Numbered from the stretch's first letter, positions 42,725-54,390 are shown. The stretch is DNA of 64,000 bases from Deinococcus depolymerans (GCF_039522025.1 NZ_BAAADB010000030.1:248001-312000), one strand, 5' to 3'. Notes: generated by a model not told the origin, from the letters alone. Translations and numbers: made by a program.

Positions 42725-42991
42725 ATGGCTCAAGGTCGAGTGAAGTGGTTCAACGTTGAAAAAGGCTACGGATTCATCGAGCACCCCGGCAACCCCGACG
42801 TGTTCGTGCACTACAGCGCCATCCAGAGCGGCGGGTTCCGCAAGCTCAACGAGGGTGACGAGGTGGAGTTCGAAGTGGAAGCCGGCCAGGGCAGCAAGGG
42901 CCCCCAGGCCAAGAACGTGGTCGTCACCAACGCCGCGCCCGCCCCGATGGGCGGCGGCATGGGCGGCAACCGCGGCGGCAGCCGCTGGTAA
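42725..42991 (+). CDS. Cold shock protein with Gly-rich tail
   Basis: 88-residue CSD protein: a five-strand OB fold with RNP1 KGYGFIEH (about residues 13-20) and RNP2-like VFVHYSAI (about 28-35). It binds single-stranded RNA/DNA and relaxes mRNA structure in the cold or during growth changes. The C-terminus [19 protein letters not shown] is a Gly-rich extension absent from the 67-70-residue CspA type and resembles the RGG-like tails of RNA-binding proteins. SD AAGGAGAG, ATG 42725. Confidence 0.95.
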   Translation: MAQGRVKWFNVEKGYGFIEHPGNPDVFVHYSAIQSGGFRKLNEGDEVEFEVEAGQGSKGPQAKNVVVTNAAPAPMGGGMGGNRGGSRW

Positions 42992-43001
42992 TTGCCGGCT
43001 G

Positions 43002-43020
43002 AGGCTCCCCCGCGGAGCCT
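43002..43020 (+). terminator. Stem-loop after the cold-shock gene
   Basis: AGGCTCC (43002-43008) with GGAGCCT (43014-43020), five-base loop, ten bases past the stop; followed by GACCGGACCTTCTG, so the T tract is weak. Confidence 0.5.
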
Positions 43021-43172
43021 GACCGGACCTTCTGTTCATCGCAGCGGACGCGCCGTCGTCCGCTGCTCGCCTTGAGTCCCCCGCCGGGTGTCGGGAGTGG
43101 TGCGCCGCCACGGACCTGCGCGGCGGGCAGATGCGCTCACGCGGCCCGCGCGGAGCCCGTAGCATGACGGTC

Positions 43173-44360
43173 ATGAGCGACGCCGCCTCCCCCGTCCGGT
43201 CCGAGCAGGTCTCCCCCGTACCGGACCCACCGGGGGTTTCCGGACGGCACGGTCCGCTGACCGGCCATCCCGCACCGGACCGGCCCAGCCTGAACCGCTA
43301 CCCCGTGTCGTTCACGGGATCGGCCAGCGAGTACTTCCGGCTGTGGATCGTGAACACGGCGCTGACGGTGGTCACGCTGGGCATCTACCTGCCGTGGGCG
43401 CGGGTGCGCAACCGGCAGTACTTCTACGGGCACACCTGGGTGGACGGGCAGAACTTCGAGTACCGGGCCAATCCGCTGAAGCTGCTGCGGTCCTACGTGG
43501 TGGTGGGGGCGCTGTTCGGGGCGTACACCCTGAGCCAGCAGAGTGAGCGGTGGTGGTGGCTGTCGGCGCTGCTCGCGCTGGTGTTCGCGCTGCTGTACCC
43601 GTGGCTGGTGGCGCAGTCCATGCGCTTTCAGGCCGTGAACACCACGCACCGGGGGCTGCGCTTTCACTTCGACGGCAGCGTGAAAGGCGCGTACGTGGCG
43701 TACGGCGCGGCGAACGTGGCGGCCAGTCTCAGCGGGGGGCTGGCGCTGCCCTGGGCGTGGTTCATGCAGCGCCGGTATCAGGTGAACAGCCTGTCGTACG
43801 GTTCGGCACGCGGGCATTTCCGGGGGGACGTGGCGCCCCTGTACCTGATCGCGCTGACGGGCGTGGGCCTGCTCGTCGGGGCGGGGCTGCTGCTGGCCGT
43901 GCCGGCAGTGGTGGCGCTGGTGGCGTGGCTGGCCGGGAGTGGCTTCGATCCGGACAGCATGGACTGGGAGAACCTGGGAACGGGAGGAGCGGCTCTGTTC
44001 TTCGTCGCGGCGGCGTACGTGATCCTGGTCGCGCTGAACGGCGTGGCGTGGCAGTACGTGCGGGCGGCGACCATGCGGTACGTGCTGAACAACACGGAAC
44101 TGGGCGGCGTGGTCCGGACGGGCGCGACCTTCAATCCCTGGCGGGTCGTGTGGATCAGCGTCTCGAACGGCGCGGCGCAACTGCTGACGCTGGGCCTCGC
44201 GACTCCCTGGGCCGCGGTCCGCCGCACCCGGTACCTGCTGGCGGGTGTCAGTGTGCGGGCCATCGCGCCGCTGGACGACTTCGCGGCGGGCACCTCGGGC
44301 CCCGAGTCGGCGCTGGGTGAGGCCGCCACCGAACTGCTGGACATCGGGCTGGGCTTCTGA
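43173..44360 (+). CDS. DUF898/YjgN-family membrane protein
   Basis: 395 aa. ATG 43173 lies seven bases after TAGCAT (43160-43165). Starts with a Pro-rich cytosolic tail, then the family motif SFTGSASEYFRLWIVNTALT (about 50-69) and GIYLPWARVRNRQYFYGHT (about 76-94), which recurs as TLGLATPWAAVRRTRYLLAG near 346-365: the two halves are a duplicated fold. About six membrane helices. Immediately followed by an M48 metallopeptidase gene with a single-base gap, the usual partner of YjgN proteins. Function of the family not established. Confidence 0.85.
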   Translation: MSDAASPVRSEQVSPVPDPPGVSGRHGPLTGHPAPDRPSLNRYPVSFTGSASEYFRLWIVNTALTVVTLGIYLPWARVRNRQYFYGHTWVDGQNFEYRANPLKLLRSYVVVGALFGAYTLSQQSERWWWLSALLALVFALLYPWLVAQSMRFQAVNTTHRGLRFHFDGSVKGAYVAYGAANVAASLSGGLALPWAWFMQRRYQVNSLSYGSARGHFRGDVAPLYLIALTGVGLLVGAGLLLAVPAVVALVAWLAGSGFDPDSMDWENLGTGGAALFFVAAAYVILVALNGVAWQYVRAATMRYVLNNTELGGVVRTGATFNPWRVVWISVSNGAAQLLTLGLATPWAAVRRTRYLLAGVSVRAIAPLDDFAAGTSGPESALGEAATELLDIGLGF

Positions 44361-44361
44361 C

Positions 44362-45444
44362 GTGCCGGACCTGAACACCCCGGATCAGACCGCGCCAGCC
44401 GGGCAGGGCGTGCAGGGCGTGTTCTTCGACGGGCGCAGCAGCCGCGACCACCCGGCCACGCTGCACCTGGGCGCAGACGGCGTGACGGTACGCCTGGAGG
44501 GACGGGGCGACCATCACTGGCGCGCCGGTCAGGTGACGGCGGAAGCGGCGCTGCCCGGCGTGCGCCGCAGCCTGGGCTTCCCGGACGGCAGCCGCTTCGA
44601 GACCGACGACCACGCCGCCGTGCGCGCCTGGGAGCGGCGGCATGGCCGCCAGCGCCTGCTGGGCGGCGTGGGGCAGCTGGAGGCCAGCTGGGGCGCTGCG
44701 CTGGGCGCGGTGGCCGTGACCGGGGCGCTGCTGTGGGGCTTCGTGACGTTCGGCGTGCCGGTGCTGGCGCGGCAGGCGGCGGCCGTGACGCCCGCAGGCG
44801 TGCTGGCCGCCTTCGACCGCGAGACCCTGCAGGTGCTGGAGGGCCGGGACCTGATCGGCCCGAGTGCGCTGGGCGCGGCGCGGCAGGCGCAGTTGCAGGC
44901 GGCGTTCCGGGACGTGAGCAGCTGGGCGGGCGGCGGGTACGGGTACCGGCTGCTGCTGCGTGACGGTGAGCCGGGCGGCGCGGGCATCGGCGCGAACGCC
45001 TTCGCGCTGCCGAACGGGACGGTCGTCATGACCGATCAGCTGGTCGCGCTGGCCCGCAGTGACCGGGAACTGGCTGGCGTGCTGGCGCACGAGGTGGGGC
45101 ACGTCACGCACCGGCACGGGCTGGCCAGCGTGTACCAGGCGCTGGGGTTGTCGCTGATCCTCACGGCGCTGACCGGGGACGTGGTCAGCGCCTCGACGTT
45201 CGCGGCGGCCGTGCCGGTCGCGCTGGTGCAGGGCGGGTACTCGCGGGCCGCCGAGACGCAGTCTGACGCGGTGGCCGCCCGCTTCATGCTGGAACGCTAC
45301 GGCAGCACGCAGCCCCTGCGGACCATCCTGGCGCGGCTGGAAGCCCAGGACACCGGGCCGGACCTGCCGGACCTGCTGGGCACGCACCCCGGCACGGACG
45401 CCCGCATCGAACACCTGAAGCAGCTGGAGGACGCCGCCCGCTGA
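44362..45444 (+). CDS. M48-family metallopeptidase, membrane-anchored
   Basis: 360 aa, GTG at 44362 one base after the upstream stop. An N-terminal soluble domain of about 100 residues (GVFFDGRSSRDHPATLHLGA; a PH-like fold) precedes one helix (about 118-142, WGAALGAVAVTGALLWGFVT). The peptidase domain shows NAFALPNGTVVMTDQLV near 213, the zinc motif HEVGHVTHRHG near 242-252 and the third ligand in SRAAETQSDAVAARFM near 295, LGTHPGTDARIEHLK near 340. All metal ligands are present. Similar to YcaL/BepA-type envelope proteases; coupled to DUF898. Confidence 0.92.
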   Translation: MPDLNTPDQTAPAGQGVQGVFFDGRSSRDHPATLHLGADGVTVRLEGRGDHHWRAGQVTAEAALPGVRRSLGFPDGSRFETDDHAAVRAWERRHGRQRLLGGVGQLEASWGAALGAVAVTGALLWGFVTFGVPVLARQAAAVTPAGVLAAFDRETLQVLEGRDLIGPSALGAARQAQLQAAFRDVSSWAGGGYGYRLLLRDGEPGGAGIGANAFALPNGTVVMTDQLVALARSDRELAGVLAHEVGHVTHRHGLASVYQALGLSLILTALTGDVVSASTFAAAVPVALVQGGYSRAAETQSDAVAARFMLERYGSTQPLRTILARLEAQDTGPDLPDLLGTHPGTDARIEHLKQLEDAAR

Positions 45445-45491
45445 CCTGCCGGCATCCCGGGACGCACCTGGGATGCACTACGCTCTGGGGC

Positions 45492-46082
45492 GTGAAGTTC
45501 ACGGTTCTGTCCACCAGTCTCGACCCGGAAAGCCGCAGCGCGTGGCTGTGCGCCCTGGCCGCCGCGCAGCTGCGGGCGCAGGGGCACGAGGTCACGTTCC
45601 TCGACCTGCGGACCGATCCGCTGCCCCCCTTCGACAACGTGCAGGGGCCCGGCGGATGTTACGCGCACCCGAACGCGGCGCGGTACCACGCGGCGGTTGC
45701 CGGGGCGGACGGTGTGTTCCTGGGGGTGCCCGTGTACAACTGGGGGCTGGGGTCCGGCGCCAGGGCGCTGGTGGAACTGACGGGCAGCAGCGACGCGGCG
45801 CGCGGCCTGCACGGCGCGTGGTTCGATAAGCCCGTGACGTTCCTGGTGTCGGGCGGGCTGGACCACGGGTACCTGAGTCACGGGGCGTTCGCGTTCGGGC
45901 TGATGGTGGATTTCCGCTGCGTGGTGAACCCGCACTTCGTGTACGCCACGTCCGCGCACTGGGACGCGCCGGAGGTGCCGGGCGAGTGGCTGCGGGCGCG
46001 GCTGTCGCGCACCGTGGACCGGGGCGTGGACCTGTCGGCGCGGCTCTCGGGGCGTGACTACGCCAGCGTGTGGGAACTGTGA
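45492..46082 (+). CDS. NADPH-dependent FMN reductase-like flavoprotein
   Basis: 196-residue flavodoxin-fold protein. [20 protein letters not shown] at the start gives the phosphate-binding loop of the family (here [10 protein letters not shown]), then [14 protein letters not shown] near 37, [20 protein letters not shown] near 73, [19 protein letters not shown] near 115. Cofactor binding is predicted; some residues of the classical SuE/ArsH motif differ, so the electron acceptor is unknown. GTG, seven bases after TACGCT (45479-45484). Confidence 0.82.
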   Translation: MKFTVLSTSLDPESRSAWLCALAAAQLRAQGHEVTFLDLRTDPLPPFDNVQGPGGCYAHPNAARYHAAVAGADGVFLGVPVYNWGLGSGARALVELTGSSDAARGLHGAWFDKPVTFLVSGGLDHGYLSHGAFAFGLMVDFRCVVNPHFVYATSAHWDAPEVPGEWLRARLSRTVDRGVDLSARLSGRDYASVWEL

Positions 46083-46852
46083 CCGCGCCGGACGCCCCCG
46101 GCCCTCGCGCGCCGCTGCTGCCCCCCACCGAACGCCCACGGGTGATCGTGGAACACCCGGACTTCTACGTGGTGCACAAGCCCGCGCTGTGGCTGACCCA
46201 TCCGGTCCGGGCGCGGGTGGACGTGCCGGACCTGCTGACGTTCATGCAGCGCACGACCGGCGAACCGGACCTCGCGCCGCCGCACCGCCTGGACCGCGAG
46301 ACCAGCGGCGCGCAGCTCCTGACCCGGGACCGTGAGGCGGCGCAGCGGTTCTTCACGCTGTTCAAGACGCACCTGGTCGGCAAGACGTACCTGGCGATCG
46401 TGCACGGCTCGCCCGACTGGGAGCGGCGCACGCTGGACGGCCCGCTGGGTGACCTGGGGCTGGGCGGCGCGAACCGTATCGCCATCCGGCAGGCGGTCGT
46501 GCCGGACGGCAAGCCGGCCGTGACGGACTTCCGGGTGGTGGCCCGCCGGGCCGGGCACGCCCTGATCGAGGCGTACCCGCGCAGCGGGCGCCTGCACCAG
46601 ATCCGCGCGCACCTGTCGCACCTGGGGTTGCCGATGGTGGGGGACAAACTGTACGGCCGTGATCCGGACGTGTTCCTGGCGTTCATGGAGACCGGGCAGA
46701 CGCCGGAACTCACGGCGCGGCTGGGGCTGGCGCGTCAGGCGCTGCACGCGGCGCGCGTGGCGTTCCCGTGGGCGGGGACGCAGGTTGTGGCCGAGGTGCC
46801 GCTGGCTCCGGACCTGCAGGCGTACTGGGACGCCCTGCCGGCCCTGCCCTGA
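46079..46852 (+). CDS. RluA-family pseudouridine synthase
   Basis: 257 aa; GTG overlaps the upstream stop (GTGA), so translation is coupled. Catalytic motif HRLDRETSG near residue 67, containing the Asp that attacks the uridine C6. Further: [15 protein letters not shown] near 29, [20 protein letters not shown] near 100, [20 protein letters not shown] near 168 and GDKLYG near 188. Member of RluA/RluC/RluD/TruC type; no S4 domain is present, so not RluD-like. Target U in rRNA or tRNA unknown. Confidence 0.93.
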   Translation: MTAPDAPGPRAPLLPPTERPRVIVEHPDFYVVHKPALWLTHPVRARVDVPDLLTFMQRTTGEPDLAPPHRLDRETSGAQLLTRDREAAQRFFTLFKTHLVGKTYLAIVHGSPDWERRTLDGPLGDLGLGGANRIAIRQAVVPDGKPAVTDFRVVARRAGHALIEAYPRSGRLHQIRAHLSHLGLPMVGDKLYGRDPDVFLAFMETGQTPELTARLGLARQALHAARVAFPWAGTQVVAEVPLAPDLQAYWDALPALP

Positions 46853-46899
46853 AGGGCCGCCGCCGGCGGGGGGGTGGGGCGGCGTGACCGGCGGCCCTT
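46852..46899 (+). terminator. Stem-loop after the pseudouridine synthase gene
   Basis: AAGGGCCGCC (46852-46861) pairs with GGCGGCCCTT (46890-46899), 28-base loop that is itself GC-rich. Its right arm abuts the feoA -35. Confidence 0.5.
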
Positions 46900-46925
46900 G
46901 CCAAATGCCGAAATCCGACTATCCT
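46898..46925 (+). promoter_or_regulatory. Promoter of feoAB
   Basis: -35 TTGCCA (46898-46903), 16-base spacer, -10 TATCCT (46920-46925). The expected start is at or just before an in-frame ATG at 46934. No Fur/DtxR-like box is obvious. Confidence 0.6.
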
Positions 46926-46960
46926 GATCGGGAATGATCCAGCAGGGTCGGAGGCACCGG

Positions 46961-47187
46961 ATGGAAGAACGCACCCTTGATCAGCTGAGTCCCGGACAGA
47001 CCGCGCACGTCGTGTCCCTCGACCCCCGCCACCCGCTGCGCCGCCGCCTGCTCGAACTGGGATTCGTGCGGGGCGCGCCCGTCACCGTGGTCCGCCGGGC
47101 GCCGCTGGGCGACCCGCTGGAACTCCGCCTGAACGGCACGGCCCTCGCCCTGCGACTCGCGGACCTGCACGGCATCCGGGTGCGCCT

Positions 47188-47191
<4 letters not shown>
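46961..47191 (+). CDS. feoA: Ferrous iron transport protein A (FeoA)
   Basis: 76-residue cytoplasmic SH3-like protein: [55 protein letters not shown]. FeoA modulates FeoB. ATG 46961 with GGAGG six bases upstream gives the normal family start; an alternative leaderless ATG at 46934 (8 bases after TATCCT) would add MIQQGRRHR in frame. The stop overlaps feoB by four bases. Confidence 0.9.
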
Positions 47192-49428
<2,237 letters not shown>

Positions 49429-49431
<3 letters not shown>

Positions 49432-49566
49432 TACGGATTCCGTTTGTTTCGTTAACAACCCGGGACAGCACCGGGTTGCCAACTCCACGTCCGGAACCCG
49501 TTTCTCTCCTTCTCGCTTCGCTCGGATTGAACGGCTTTGTAAGCCATTCAATCGGAGTCCGTATGA
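49429..49566 (-). repeat. Dispersed intergenic repeat, copy 9, between feoB and feoC
   Basis: TGATACGGATTCCGTTTGTT, hairpin CAACCCGG/CCGGGTTG, CTCCACGTCCGGAACCCG, TTTCTCTCCTTCTCGCTTCG, second hairpin, CGGAGTCCGTATGA. Its first TGA is the feoB stop codon. A family hairpin variant (ACCC/GGGT). Confidence 0.93.
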
Positions 49567-49597
49567 CACGGGCGCGTACGTCCGGGGCGGCGTTCGC

Positions 49598-49897
49598 ATG
49601 AGCGCCTCGCCACTGGCGGGCATCCTGAACGCCATTGCCGGGCAGCCGCGCACGCCCGCCGAACTGGCCCGCGACCTGGGCAGCAGCGAGGGCGCCCTGA
49701 ACGGCATGCTGCGCACCCTGCAGGGCGGCGGGTACGTGCAGGAGGCCGCACAGACCACGGACGGCTGCGAGTGCGGCCCCTGCGCCCTGAAAAGCATGTG
49801 CCGCAACGCCGGTCAGGACGCCCCGCCCCTGCACCTGCTGCGGCTCACGCCGCGCGGCGAGGCGTACCTGCGCCGCCTGAATCCGCAGGGCCACTGA
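49598..49897 (+). CDS. FeoC-like regulator with a cysteine cluster
   Basis: 99 aa. N-terminal winged helix ([40 protein letters not shown]), then the cluster [12 protein letters not shown] (about residues 57-68), four Cys spaced as in FeoC-type [Fe-S] or metal-binding proteins. FeoC controls expression or stability of FeoB in some bacteria. Separated from feoB by repeat copy 9, so it may have lost co-transcription. ATG 49598 without a clear SD. Confidence 0.78.
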   Translation: MSASPLAGILNAIAGQPRTPAELARDLGSSEGALNGMLRTLQGGGYVQEAAQTTDGCECGPCALKSMCRNAGQDAPPLHLLRLTPRGEAYLRRLNPQGH

Positions 49898-49988
49898 CCG
49901 CGCCGCGCCGCCCGCTCCGTCGCGGCCCGGCGTGGGCCGTTCATTCCGGCGCGGACGGAGGGGCGGCGGCCCGTATACTCGCCGCAAC

Positions 49989-51242
49989 ATGACTGCCAAC
50001 TTCTCTGCTCCGCGCGTCAGTCCGTGGGTGCTGTCCGCGTTCTGGTTCGGCACGGCCTTCCACTGGCTGCTGCTGCTGCTCGTCCTGATGCCCGCCAACG
50101 TGCTCGAATTCGTCGGTCCGGACCGTAAGGGCACCTACGCGGGCGCACTGACCGCCATCGGCGCGGTCATGGCGCTGGTCATCCCGCCGCTCGTCGGGGC
50201 GCACAGCGACCGCAGTGGCCGGCGCGTGCCGTACCTGCGTCTGGGCGTGGGCGTGAACATCGCCGGGCTGGCCGTCATGGCGGCCGCCGTGACCCTGCTC
50301 GGCGGCATGACCGGCTTCTGGGTGTACGTGCTGGGCTTCCTGCTGGTGCAGTTCGGGAACAACTACGCGACCGCGCCGTACTCCGCCCTGATTCCGCAGC
50401 TCGTACCGCCCGAGCAGCGCGGCCGGTACAGCGGCGTGATGGGCATGCTCCAGGCGGCCGGGCAGTTGCTGGGCGCCGTCAGCGCCTTCGCGGTCGGGAT
50501 GCTGCACCTGCCGTCCGCGGTGTCGTTCGTGCTGATCGGCGTGTTCCTGCTCGTGCCGGCGCTGGTCACCATGCGCGGCGTACCGGACGACGCCGCGCCC
50601 GCCCCGGCCGGCACGCGGCCCGCCCCCTGGCAGTCGCTGTTCACCTACCGTCCGTTCCTGTGGGTGTTCGTCACGCGCGTCCTGTTCGCGCTGGGACAGT
50701 ACTCGGTGCAGCCGTTCCTGCAGTACTACAACGCCGACGTGCTGGGTCAGAAGGACCCGGCGACCTCCAACTCGATCATGCTGGCGTGCATCATCGTGGC
50801 CAGCATCGTCTCGGCGCTGATCGGCGGGCGGATCAGTGACCGGGTGGGCCGCAAACCCGTCATCTACGTGGCGGGCACCACCATGGCGGCCGCCGCGCTG
50901 TTGCTGCTGGTCGTGCCGGGCTTCGGGGCGGCGCTGCTGCTGGCCGTGGTGTTCGGCCTGGGCTTCGGGGCGTTCACCAGCGTGGACTGGGCGCTGGGCA
51001 GCGACGCCATGCCCAGCCAGAGCAGTTTCGCGCGTGACATGGGCATCTGGCACGTGGCGTTCGTGGCCCCGCAGTTCATCGGTGGGCCGCAGGGCGCACT
51101 GCTCGACTGGGGGAACGCACGCGGCGACAACCTGGGGTACACGCTGGTGTTCGGGATTGCCGCCGCGTTCTTCATCCTGGGCGTGCTGCTCGTCCGGAAC
51201 GTTCCGGAAACCCAGCGCGGGCCGCGCCCCGCCCCGGCCTGA
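49989..51242 (+). CDS. MFS transporter
   Basis: 417 aa, 12 hydrophobic segments. ATG 49989 nine bases after TATACT (49974-49979). Motif A-like [18 protein letters not shown] near residue 75 and [20 protein letters not shown] near 281, the duplicated loops 2-3 and 8-9. [20 protein letters not shown] near 135 is typical of the sugar-cation (SLC45/GPH-like) subgroup. The substrate cannot be read from sequence. Confidence 0.88.
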   Translation: MTANFSAPRVSPWVLSAFWFGTAFHWLLLLLVLMPANVLEFVGPDRKGTYAGALTAIGAVMALVIPPLVGAHSDRSGRRVPYLRLGVGVNIAGLAVMAAAVTLLGGMTGFWVYVLGFLLVQFGNNYATAPYSALIPQLVPPEQRGRYSGVMGMLQAAGQLLGAVSAFAVGMLHLPSAVSFVLIGVFLLVPALVTMRGVPDDAAPAPAGTRPAPWQSLFTYRPFLWVFVTRVLFALGQYSVQPFLQYYNADVLGQKDPATSNSIMLACIIVASIVSALIGGRISDRVGRKPVIYVAGTTMAAAALLLLVVPGFGAALLLAVVFGLGFGAFTSVDWALGSDAMPSQSSFARDMGIWHVAFVAPQFIGGPQGALLDWGNARGDNLGYTLVFGIAAAFFILGVLLVRNVPETQRGPRPAPA

Positions 51243-51411
51243 CCGCGCGGCCCGGCAACCCGCTCCGTCCGGCAGCGGGGAAGGTGGGCCACTTCCGGAC
51301 GGGCGGGCTCCTCATGCGGCGTGCAGCGTTCCTTCAGGGGAGGTTGGGCGAGGATTCACACGGTACGCGCCGTCCCAGTCGCCCCGGCCGGGGGCGTGAG
51401 AGGGTGCGGGC

Positions 51412-51915
51412 ATGACTGACTCCACCCACCCCGCGACCCGTCAGGAAGCCGTGAAGACGCTCGCCGGTCTGATCAAGGAAGTGCATTTCGCGATGCTGAC
51501 CGTCCAGACCGGCGCTGGCCACCTGCACGCCCACCCCATGACCACCCAGCAGGTCGAGTTCGACGGTGACATCTGGTTCATCGGCAGCAGGGACAGCGAA
51601 CAGGTGCGGGACATGGCGGCCCGCCCGCAGGTGAACGTCAGTTACTCGAATCCTGACAAGGGCGTGTACGTCAGCGTGTACGGCACGGCGAAACTGGTCG
51701 AGGACCGCGCGAAGCTCGACGAACTCTGGAGCGACTTCTATCAGACGTACTTCCCGCAGGGCAAGGAAGACCCGAACATCCAGCTGATTCAGATTCACGC
51801 GGGCGGCGCGGAGTACTGGGAGGGCAACGGCAAGATCCGCAGCCTGCTGGAATTCGCGAAGGGACTGGTGGGCGGCAAGCCCGACATGGGCGAGAACGAG
51901 ACCGTCCGACTCTGA
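51412..51915 (+). CDS. Pyridoxamine 5'-phosphate oxidase-fold protein (general stress protein 26-like)
   Basis: 167-residue split-barrel flavin-binding protein. Shows VKTLAGLIKEVHFAMLTVQT near residue 10, GHLHAHPMTTQQVEFDGDIW, FIGSRDSEQVRDMAARPQVN near 60, GVYVSVYGTAKLVEDRAKLD near 84, LWSDFYQTYFPQGKEDPNIQ near 105, and IQIHAGGAEYWEGNGKI near 125. The YWE triad is typical of GSP26. Binds FMN or F420-type cofactors in this family; a stress role is assumed. ATG 51412. Confidence 0.9.
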   Translation: MTDSTHPATRQEAVKTLAGLIKEVHFAMLTVQTGAGHLHAHPMTTQQVEFDGDIWFIGSRDSEQVRDMAARPQVNVSYSNPDKGVYVSVYGTAKLVEDRAKLDELWSDFYQTYFPQGKEDPNIQLIQIHAGGAEYWEGNGKIRSLLEFAKGLVGGKPDMGENETVRL

Positions 51916-51966
51916 TCCAGCCGGCCGTCCGCACCAGACGGCCGGCTGGTCCGTTCACAGCCCGCC

Positions 51967-52085
51967 ACCGCACCGGGTTGCCCCCTTCACGCCTTTCAGT
52001 CCGTCTCTCCCCCACTCCGCGGGGCAGCTCTCCCACCCGCTCCGAAGGAATGGTTCGCACACCCATCCCGTCGGAGTCCGTATCA
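51967..52085 (-). repeat. Dispersed intergenic repeat, copy 10 (degenerate short variant)
   Basis: ACCGGGTTGCCCCCTTCACG... CACTCCGCGGGGCAGCTCTC ... hairpin GGAATGG/CCATCCC, GTCGGAGTCCGTATCA. Sits head-to-tail with copy 11. Confidence 0.7.
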
Positions 52086-52098
52086 ACCGCAGGTCGTA

Positions 52099-52237
52099 TC
52101 ATACGGACTCCGATTGAATGGGCTGCAAAGCCCGCCGGGTCCGAGCGAAGCGAGTGGGAGCTGGGCGGGTTCCGGACGTGGAGTCGGCAATCCGGTGCTG
52201 TCCCGGGTTGTTGGCGAAACAAACGGAATCCGTATCA
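52099..52237 (+). repeat. Dispersed intergenic repeat, copy 11 (full length)
   Basis: TCATACGGACTCCGATTGAA, first hairpin with GGGCT/AGCCC, GAGCGAAGCGAGTGGGAGCT, GGTTCCGGACGTGGAGTCGG, distal hairpin CAATCCGG/CCCGGGTTG (imperfect), GAAACAAACGGAATCCGTA + TCA. It faces the OmpH genes and does not touch a stop codon. Confidence 0.9.
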
Positions 52238-52254
52238 GCCTCGCAATTCGCAGA

Positions 52255-52339
52255 CAGCCGCGTCGTGGCCTACCCGACGCGGCTGGTGCATTCCTGCCGG
52301 CCCCTTCCGGAACCGGAAGAGGAGCGCCTCCCCCTCTTC
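52255..52339 (-). terminator. Two stem-loops downstream of the ompH-like gene
   Basis: CAGCCGCGTCG (52255-52265) pairs with CGACGCGGCTG (52275-52285), 9-base loop. A second stem GAAGAGG (52316-52322)/CCTCTTC (52333-52339) is nearer the gene. Either could end the minus-strand transcript, and the first could also end readthrough from the plus strand. Confidence 0.5.
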
Positions 52340-52371
52340 GTGTCGGCCCGGACCGTTACCCGCAGCGAGGT

Positions 52372-52836
52372 TTACTTCAGTTCTTTGATGACGGCGTTGT
52401 TGAGGTTCGTGGCGCCCTCGTTGGCGTACACGATCAGGCTGGTCTGCGCGGCCACCCGCTCGTCGAGGACGACCGTGTAGCCGTTCGCCCGGGCGACCTT
52501 CGCGACGGCGGCGTTCATCTTCGTGCCCACGGGCCTGAAGGCCTCGTCAATGCGTTTGGCGTAGTCGGCGCGGGCCGCCGCATACGCCTGCTGCGCCTTG
52601 GTGAGGGCGGCGCGGTCGGCGGCAGTGGCGGTCTTCGCGGCGAGGGCCTGCACGCTCTTCTGTTTCGCGGCGAGGTCACTGGCGGCCCGGGCGTTCAGGT
52701 CCAGGTAGGCCTTGGCGCTGGGCATGGCTTTCACGACGGTCTGGACGTTCAGGATACCGACGCGGTTCTTGCTCTGCTGGGCGTGAGGCACGGTGGTGAG
52801 CAGGGCCAGCGGGAGGATCAGCATGATTCGGTTCAA
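52372..52836 (-). CDS. OmpH/Skp-family periplasmic chaperone-like protein (copy 1)
   Basis: 154 aa. Start TTG at 52836 with AGGAG eight bases upstream; the ATG at 52824 is an alternative. Signal peptide MLILPLALLTTVPHAQ, then NRVGILNVQTVVKAMPSAKA (the OmpH-type start 'IGVVNVQ...'), a long Ala/Lys coiled coil (about 50-110, DLAAKQKSVQALAAKTATAA), and a C-terminal VARANGYTVVLDERVAAQTS typical of the fold. Skp-like trimers hold outer-membrane proteins in the periplasm; Deinococcus has an outer membrane, so the role fits. Confidence 0.85.
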   Translation of the reverse strand: MNRIMLILPLALLTTVPHAQQSKNRVGILNVQTVVKAMPSAKAYLDLNARAASDLAAKQKSVQALAAKTATAADRAALTKAQQAYAAARADYAKRIDEAFRPVGTKMNAAVAKVARANGYTVVLDERVAAQTSLIVYANEGATNLNNAVIKELK

Positions 52837-52869
52837 GGTGGGGTCTCCTGTGGGGCGTGCGGGACGCGG

Positions 52870-52901
52870 CTGGCCCCGCAGCGAGTACCGCGCGGGGCCA
52901 G
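52870..52901 (-). terminator. Stem-loop after the second ompH-like gene
   Basis: CTGGCCCCGC (52870-52879) pairs perfectly with GCGGGGCCAG (52892-52901), 12-base loop, 42 bases past the stop of the gene at 52944 and before the next OmpH start. Confidence 0.6.
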
Positions 52902-52943
52902 CTTCAGGTCAGGGGTGGCCGCGCGTGGGCGCCGGGCCTGGGA

Positions 52944-53432
52944 TTACTTGACGGCTTTGGCGACGGCGTCCGTCAGTTCGCTGGTGGGGTCGGCGTAGAT
53001 GACCAGTCCGCTCTTGGAGGCCACGTCGCGGTCCATGACGATGGAGAAGCCGTTGCTCTTGGCGACGGTGTTGATGGCGGTGTCGACGGCCTTCTCGACG
53101 ACGCTGATCTTGGGCGCGAGCTGCTTGTCGTAGGCGTCGGCCTTGCTCTTGATGGTGGCGACCAGCTGCTCGCGGGTCTGTTTCTCGGCGGCGGTGGCGC
53201 CGGCGCCCTTGGCGTCGATGGCCTTGACCTGCTTGTCGAGCGCGGTGAGTTCGTCGTCGGCCTTCTTCTGGATGGCCTGGATTTCCTTGTCGCCCGGGTG
53301 TGCGGAGAGCAGTTTGGAGACGTCCACGAACCCGACCTTCTGGGGGGTGGTCTGGGCGTGCGGCGCGACGGTACCGAGGCCATACGCGGCCACGAGGGCC
53401 AGGGGGGCCAGGATCTTGGCGTTGATCTTCAT
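52944..53432 (-). CDS. OmpH/Skp-family periplasmic chaperone-like protein (copy 2)
   Basis: 162 aa from ATG 53432 ([20 protein letters not shown], signal peptide; the frame opens at 53504). [20 protein letters not shown] near residue 33, coiled coil to about 130, and a C-terminal [20 protein letters not shown] with the same layout as copy 1 (identity low but fold shared). Adjacent and on the same strand as copy 1, with a terminator between, so separately expressed. Paired Skp-like proteins may serve different OMP sets. Confidence 0.87.
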   Translation of the reverse strand: MKINAKILAPLALVAAYGLGTVAPHAQTTPQKVGFVDVSKLLSAHPGDKEIQAIQKKADDELTALDKQVKAIDAKGAGATAAEKQTREQLVATIKSKADAYDKQLAPKISVVEKAVDTAINTVAKSNGFSIVMDRDVASKSGLVIYADPTSELTDAVAKAVK

Positions 53433-53564
53433 GTCGCGCACCGTATCACGCGCGTTTCTGAGCCGAATGAAGGTGACCTGACGCGCTTCACACGTGCTTT
53501 CCATTCAGGTCGGGGCGGGTGCGGGCGGGACGCTCGGCTCGGGGAGCACATGTAGACTGCGGGT

Positions 53565-54185
<621 letters not shown>

Positions 54186-54188
<3 letters not shown>

Positions 54189-54324
54189 TACGGACTCCGT
54201 TTGTTTCGTTGACAGATCGGAACACCACCGATCTGCCAACTCCACGTCCGGAACCCGTTTCTCTCCTGCTCGCTCCGCTCGGATTGAATGGCCTTTGCAG
54301 CCCATTCAATCGGAGTCCGTATGA
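54186..54324 (-). repeat. Dispersed intergenic repeat, copy 12 (full length)
   Basis: TGATACGGACTCCGTTTGTT, hairpin CAGATCGG/CCGATCTG, CTCCACGTCCGGAACCCG, TTTCTCTCCTGCTCGCTCCG, hairpin TTGAATGG/CCATTCAA, CGGAGTCCGTATGA. Supplies the stop codon of the CBS-ACT gene. Confidence 0.93.
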
Positions 54325-54330
54325 GCGGTG

Positions 54331-54375
54331 ACAGCCAGGCGGCCCGGTGCGATGAACACCGGGCCGCCTGGCTGT
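54331..54375 (-). terminator. Terminator of the lysine operon
   Basis: Perfect 19-bp stem, 54331-54349 with 54357-54375 (arms beginning ACAGCCAGGCGG and ending CCGCCTGGCTGT), seven-base loop, 16 bases past the lysX stop. Long enough to stop transcription in both directions. Confidence 0.8.
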
Positions 54376-54390
54376 TCGCTGCGCAGCCGC

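Noticed and set aside
46281..46523. Arg-rich frames inside the pseudouridine synthase gene
   Set aside because: Alternative-frame artefacts of GC-rich coding sequence.
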